DNA of 8,423 nt from JBGTBQ01 sp041749275 (lineage in GTDB: Bacteria; Acidobacteriota; Blastocatellia; Pyrinomonadales; Pyrinomonadaceae): NCBI GenBank assembly GCA_041749275.1, contig JBGTBQ010000445.1:1-8423 (forward strand), read 5' to 3'. The notes beneath the pieces were generated by a model, which saw only the letters and a program-made list of their open reading frames with translations, was not told the origin of the DNA and did no database searches. Below, in pieces: positions 6,622 to 8,423 of the stretch. The position numbers and the translations under genes are program-made. How positions within the stretch are numbered: position 1 is the stretch's first letter; every line of letters begins with the position of its first letter.

Positions 6622-6650
6622 ATCATAGGGACGTGGGGTGAGACTGTCAA
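6622..6650 (-). promoter_or_regulatory. Near-consensus sigma-70 promoter for the phosphatidyltransferase operon
   Basis: On the minus strand TTGACA (6650-6645, exact -35 consensus) and TATGAT (6627-6622, one base from the -10 consensus) are separated by exactly 17 bases. Transcription would start near 6615, ~76 bases before the TTG start codon at 6539. With gaps of 45-111 bp downstream, it may drive all five genes down to the biotin carrier gene. Confidence 0.75.
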
Positions 6651-6782
6651 GGAATTCGCCCGACATCCGCAGCCGAAGCGCTGGCGGCCCGCAACAATCT
6701 GGCGACGAGGCTGTTTTATGCATGCGGGTCTGCTGCCCACAACGGAAATTCGCCCCGGAAGGCCGGAAGCAAGAAAAATCGC

Positions 6783-6808
6783 AAAAGCCGCTATCTGGTT
6801 TGAGCGGC
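6783..6808 (-). terminator. Intrinsic terminator after the S9 peptidase
   Basis: On the minus strand GCCGCT (6808-6803) pairs with AGCGGC (6792-6787) across a ten-base loop and is followed by TTTT, then GCGATTTTT. It lies 53 bases beyond the peptidase stop codon. The six-pair stem is short, so termination strength is uncertain. Confidence 0.5.
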
Positions 6809-6860
6809 GGCGGTCTTTACCAATGCCGGTGGCATTCGGTTGCTTCTGTCGTTATGTCAT

Positions 6861-8423
6861 CTAACGCTGACGCCCATTGCCGCGTTGCCCGCCGGATAAC
6901 GAGCCAGCGACAGGGCGCAGATTTACTTCAAACAGTTTGAGGATGCGCTTGTACTCGTCGGCCCACGACGTGGCGCGCTCGAAGGCGTGGTCTTCGACCG
7001 GGTAGGCGGCCAGTTCCCAGTTCTCTTTTCTCAACTCGATAAGGCGCTGCGTGAGCCGTACCGTGTCCTGAAAATGCACGTTCACGTCAACCATGCCGTG
7101 ACAGATGAGAAGCGCGCCGCGCAAGCCTTCGGCGAAGTAGATGGGAGAACTGCGCCGATAGGCTTCCATGTCGCCCTGCGGCGTGTTGAGGATGTTCGCC
7201 GTGTACGGGTGGTTGTAATGCGCCCAATCGGTGACGGGTCGCAGAGCCGCGCCCGCCGCGAAGACTTCCGGCTCGGTGAACATCGCCATCAACGTGATGA
7301 AGCCGCCGTAAGAGCCGCCGTAGAGTCCGACGCGCTTCGGGTCAACGCCGTGCTCCGCGACGAGATAGCGCACGCCGTCAACGTGGTCGGTCAAATCCTT
7401 GCCGCCCATGTGACGGTAGATGCCGGTGCGCCAGTCGCGTCCGTAGCCGGCGCTCCCACGATAGTCTATATCGAGGACGGCGAAGCCGCGCTCCATCAAC
7501 AAGTGATGAAACATGTATTCGCGGTAGTAGGTGCTCCACCATTTATGCGCGTTCTGCAAGTAGCCCGCGCCGTGGACGAAGAGCACCGCCGGCCCGCCTC
7601 TCTGAAAGTTCGCGGGCTTGTAGAGACGCGCGTGCACCGTCGCGCCGTCGCGCGCCTTGAAGCTCACAAGCGGCGGGTCAATCCAGTTGTGTGAAGACCA
7701 CTCCGCGGTCGGCGAAGTCGTCACGCGGATGGGGACGGGCTGCTTGGCGTTGGTGGGCGGCGCGGGATGGTTCGCCTGTAGGTAAAGGTCGGGCGGACGG
7801 TTGCTGTAAGAGTTGATGACGGCGACGAGTTGCTCGTCGGGCGAGATGTCCGTCTGGTTGTTGCCCGACATCGAGGTGATGCGCGTGCGCGGCCCGCCTC
7901 CGACCGGCATCGAGTAAAGATGCCGCTCGAAGAAGCTGCCCTCGCTCGAAGTGAAGTAGAACTTCGTCTTGTCCTCCGACAGGCGCACGTCCGAGACCTC
8001 GAACTGACCGGAGGTGAGTTGCACCGGTTCGCCGCCATCCACACCGACGATGTAGAGATGCGCGAAGCCGTCGCGTTCGGAGATGAAATAGATGCGACGG
8101 TTGTCCGCGAGCCAGCCGAGCGTGAACGAGCCGGGGCCGCCCACCCATGCATCGTCGTGGATGCGCGCGAGCACGCGCGTCTTCCCCGTCGCCGCGTCGA
8201 GCGACATCACCCAGCGGTCTTTGTTGTCCGAGGCGCGCGCCATCAATACCGCGCGCTGTCCATCCTCCGACCACTGAAGCTGAAAGAGCTGCACGTCTCG
8301 GTCGCGCCCCTGTTGCGTCTGTGTCGCCTCGGTCTGTTGTTGCTGTGTTTGTGTGGCGGGGGTCGGTCGCGGTTGCGCCGGTTGCGCCTGCTGCTGCGCC
8401 GCGCCGCCCGCGCCGGTCTGTGC
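6861..8423 (-). CDS. S9 family peptidase (prolyl oligopeptidase/DPP-IV type), N-terminus missing
   Basis: The frame is open to the window edge, so 520 residues are visible and perhaps 200 or more N-terminal ones, including any signal peptide, lie outside. Visible residues 1-43 are a low-complexity Gln/Thr/Pro/Ala linker. Residues ~44-240 are beta-propeller blades (LFQLQWSEDGQRAVLMA, IYFISERDGFAHLYIV, FYFTSSEGSFFERHLYSM, DISPDEQLVAVI), and ~250-505 the alpha/beta hydrolase domain. The catalytic triad is intact: Ser371 in GGSYGG (codon at 7313-7311), Asp446 in HGMVDVNV and His479 in VEDHAF, preceded by DIDYRGSAGYGRDW. The enzyme would cleave short peptides, often after proline; such proteins are usually exported to the periplasm or surface. 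A GTG at 8294 could be mistaken for the start, but it lies inside the propeller and the frame continues upstream. The basic C-terminal tail GGQRGNGRQR is unremarkable. Confidence 0.93.
   Translation of the reverse strand, partial: AQTGAGGAAQQQAQPAQPRPTPATQTQQQQTEATQTQQGRDRDVQLFQLQWSEDGQRAVLMARASDNKDRWVMSLDAATGKTRVLARIHDDAWVGGPGSFTLGWLADNRRIYFISERDGFAHLYIVGVDGGEPVQLTSGQFEVSDVRLSEDKTKFYFTSSEGSFFERHLYSMPVGGGPRTRITSMSGNNQTDISPDEQLVAVINSYSNRPPDLYLQANHPAPPTNAKQPVPIRVTTSPTAEWSSHNWIDPPLVSFKARDGATVHARLYKPANFQRGGPAVLFVHGAGYLQNAHKWWSTYYREYMFHHLLMERGFAVLDIDYRGSAGYGRDWRTGIYRHMGGKDLTDHVDGVRYLVAEHGVDPKRVGLYGGSYGGFITLMAMFTEPEVFAAGAALRPVTDWAHYNHPYTANILNTPQGDMEAYRRSSPIYFAEGLRGALLICHGMVDVNVHFQDTVRLTQRLIELRKENWELAAYPVEDHAFERATSWADEYKRILKLFEVNLRPVAGSLSGGQRGNGRQR

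Larger units (their letters stand above)
6540..6860. other. Intergenic region with terminator and promoter
   Basis: This 321-bp gap follows the peptidase and precedes the phosphatidyltransferase. It holds a terminator-like hairpin (6783-6808), a strong promoter (6622-6650) and a leader of ~76 bases. The leader contains GCGGGGGC followed by six T residues on the minus strand, preceded by a weak CGCA/TGCG stem, but too weak to call an attenuator. A further small palindrome, AATGCC-GGT-GGCATT, is at 6822-6836. No convincing gene is seen on either strand. Confidence 0.55.

Noticed and set aside
6346..6723. Minus-strand open frame of 125 codons crossing the start of the phosphatidyltransferase
   Set aside because: It overlaps the true gene in another frame and contains the strong promoter; its composition is that of a frame shadow.

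Overview
The window is a stretch of GC-rich bacterial chromosome in which every gene I can support lies on the minus strand. There is no rRNA, tRNA, CRISPR array, transposase or phage gene. An S9 peptidase with a Gln/Pro/Thr-rich linker, a stand-alone split acyl-CoA carboxylase alpha subunit, a GspG-like C-terminal motif on a zinc-ribbon membrane protein, and families of small palindromic repeats fit an environmental bacterium, possibly of Acidobacteriota (Blastocatellia-like). That placement is an inference from general appearance, not from a marker gene.

In transcription order (right to left): a secreted or envelope S9 prolyl-oligopeptidase-type peptidase (6861-8423, N-terminus outside the window) ends at a plausible intrinsic terminator. 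After a 320-bp gap that holds a near-consensus sigma-70-type promoter comes a run of five genes with gaps of 45-111 bp: a CDP-alcohol phosphatidyltransferase resembling phosphatidylinositol-phosphate synthase (5751-6539), a zinc-ribbon membrane protein (4778-5686), a small DUF3592-like protein (4442-4732), biotin carboxylase (2789-4330) and a biotin carboxyl carrier protein (2177-2692). A HAD-family phosphatase (1198-1947) follows behind its own promoter-like sequence. Last is a small secreted Arg/Gln-rich helical protein (331-675).

The left 1.2 kb is mostly non-coding and rich in repeats. It has six copies of a short hairpin-plus-tail repeat (5-96 and 920-1070) whose stem bases covary between copies, a large near-perfect inverted repeat at 706-816, and a 27-bp-arm hairpin at 252-316 just past the secreted-protein gene. 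A further 14-bp tandem repeat with an inverted partner fills the gap before accC.

Functionally, accC and the carrier gene together match one propionyl/methylcrotonyl-type alpha chain cut in two. No carboxyltransferase subunit is in the window, so the acyl-CoA substrate is unknown. The phosphatidyltransferase, zinc-ribbon protein and peptidase are envelope-related. I see no convincing defence, secretion or biosynthetic cluster. The most notable signals are the repeat families and a hairpin that appears to cover the ribosome binding site of the carrier gene.
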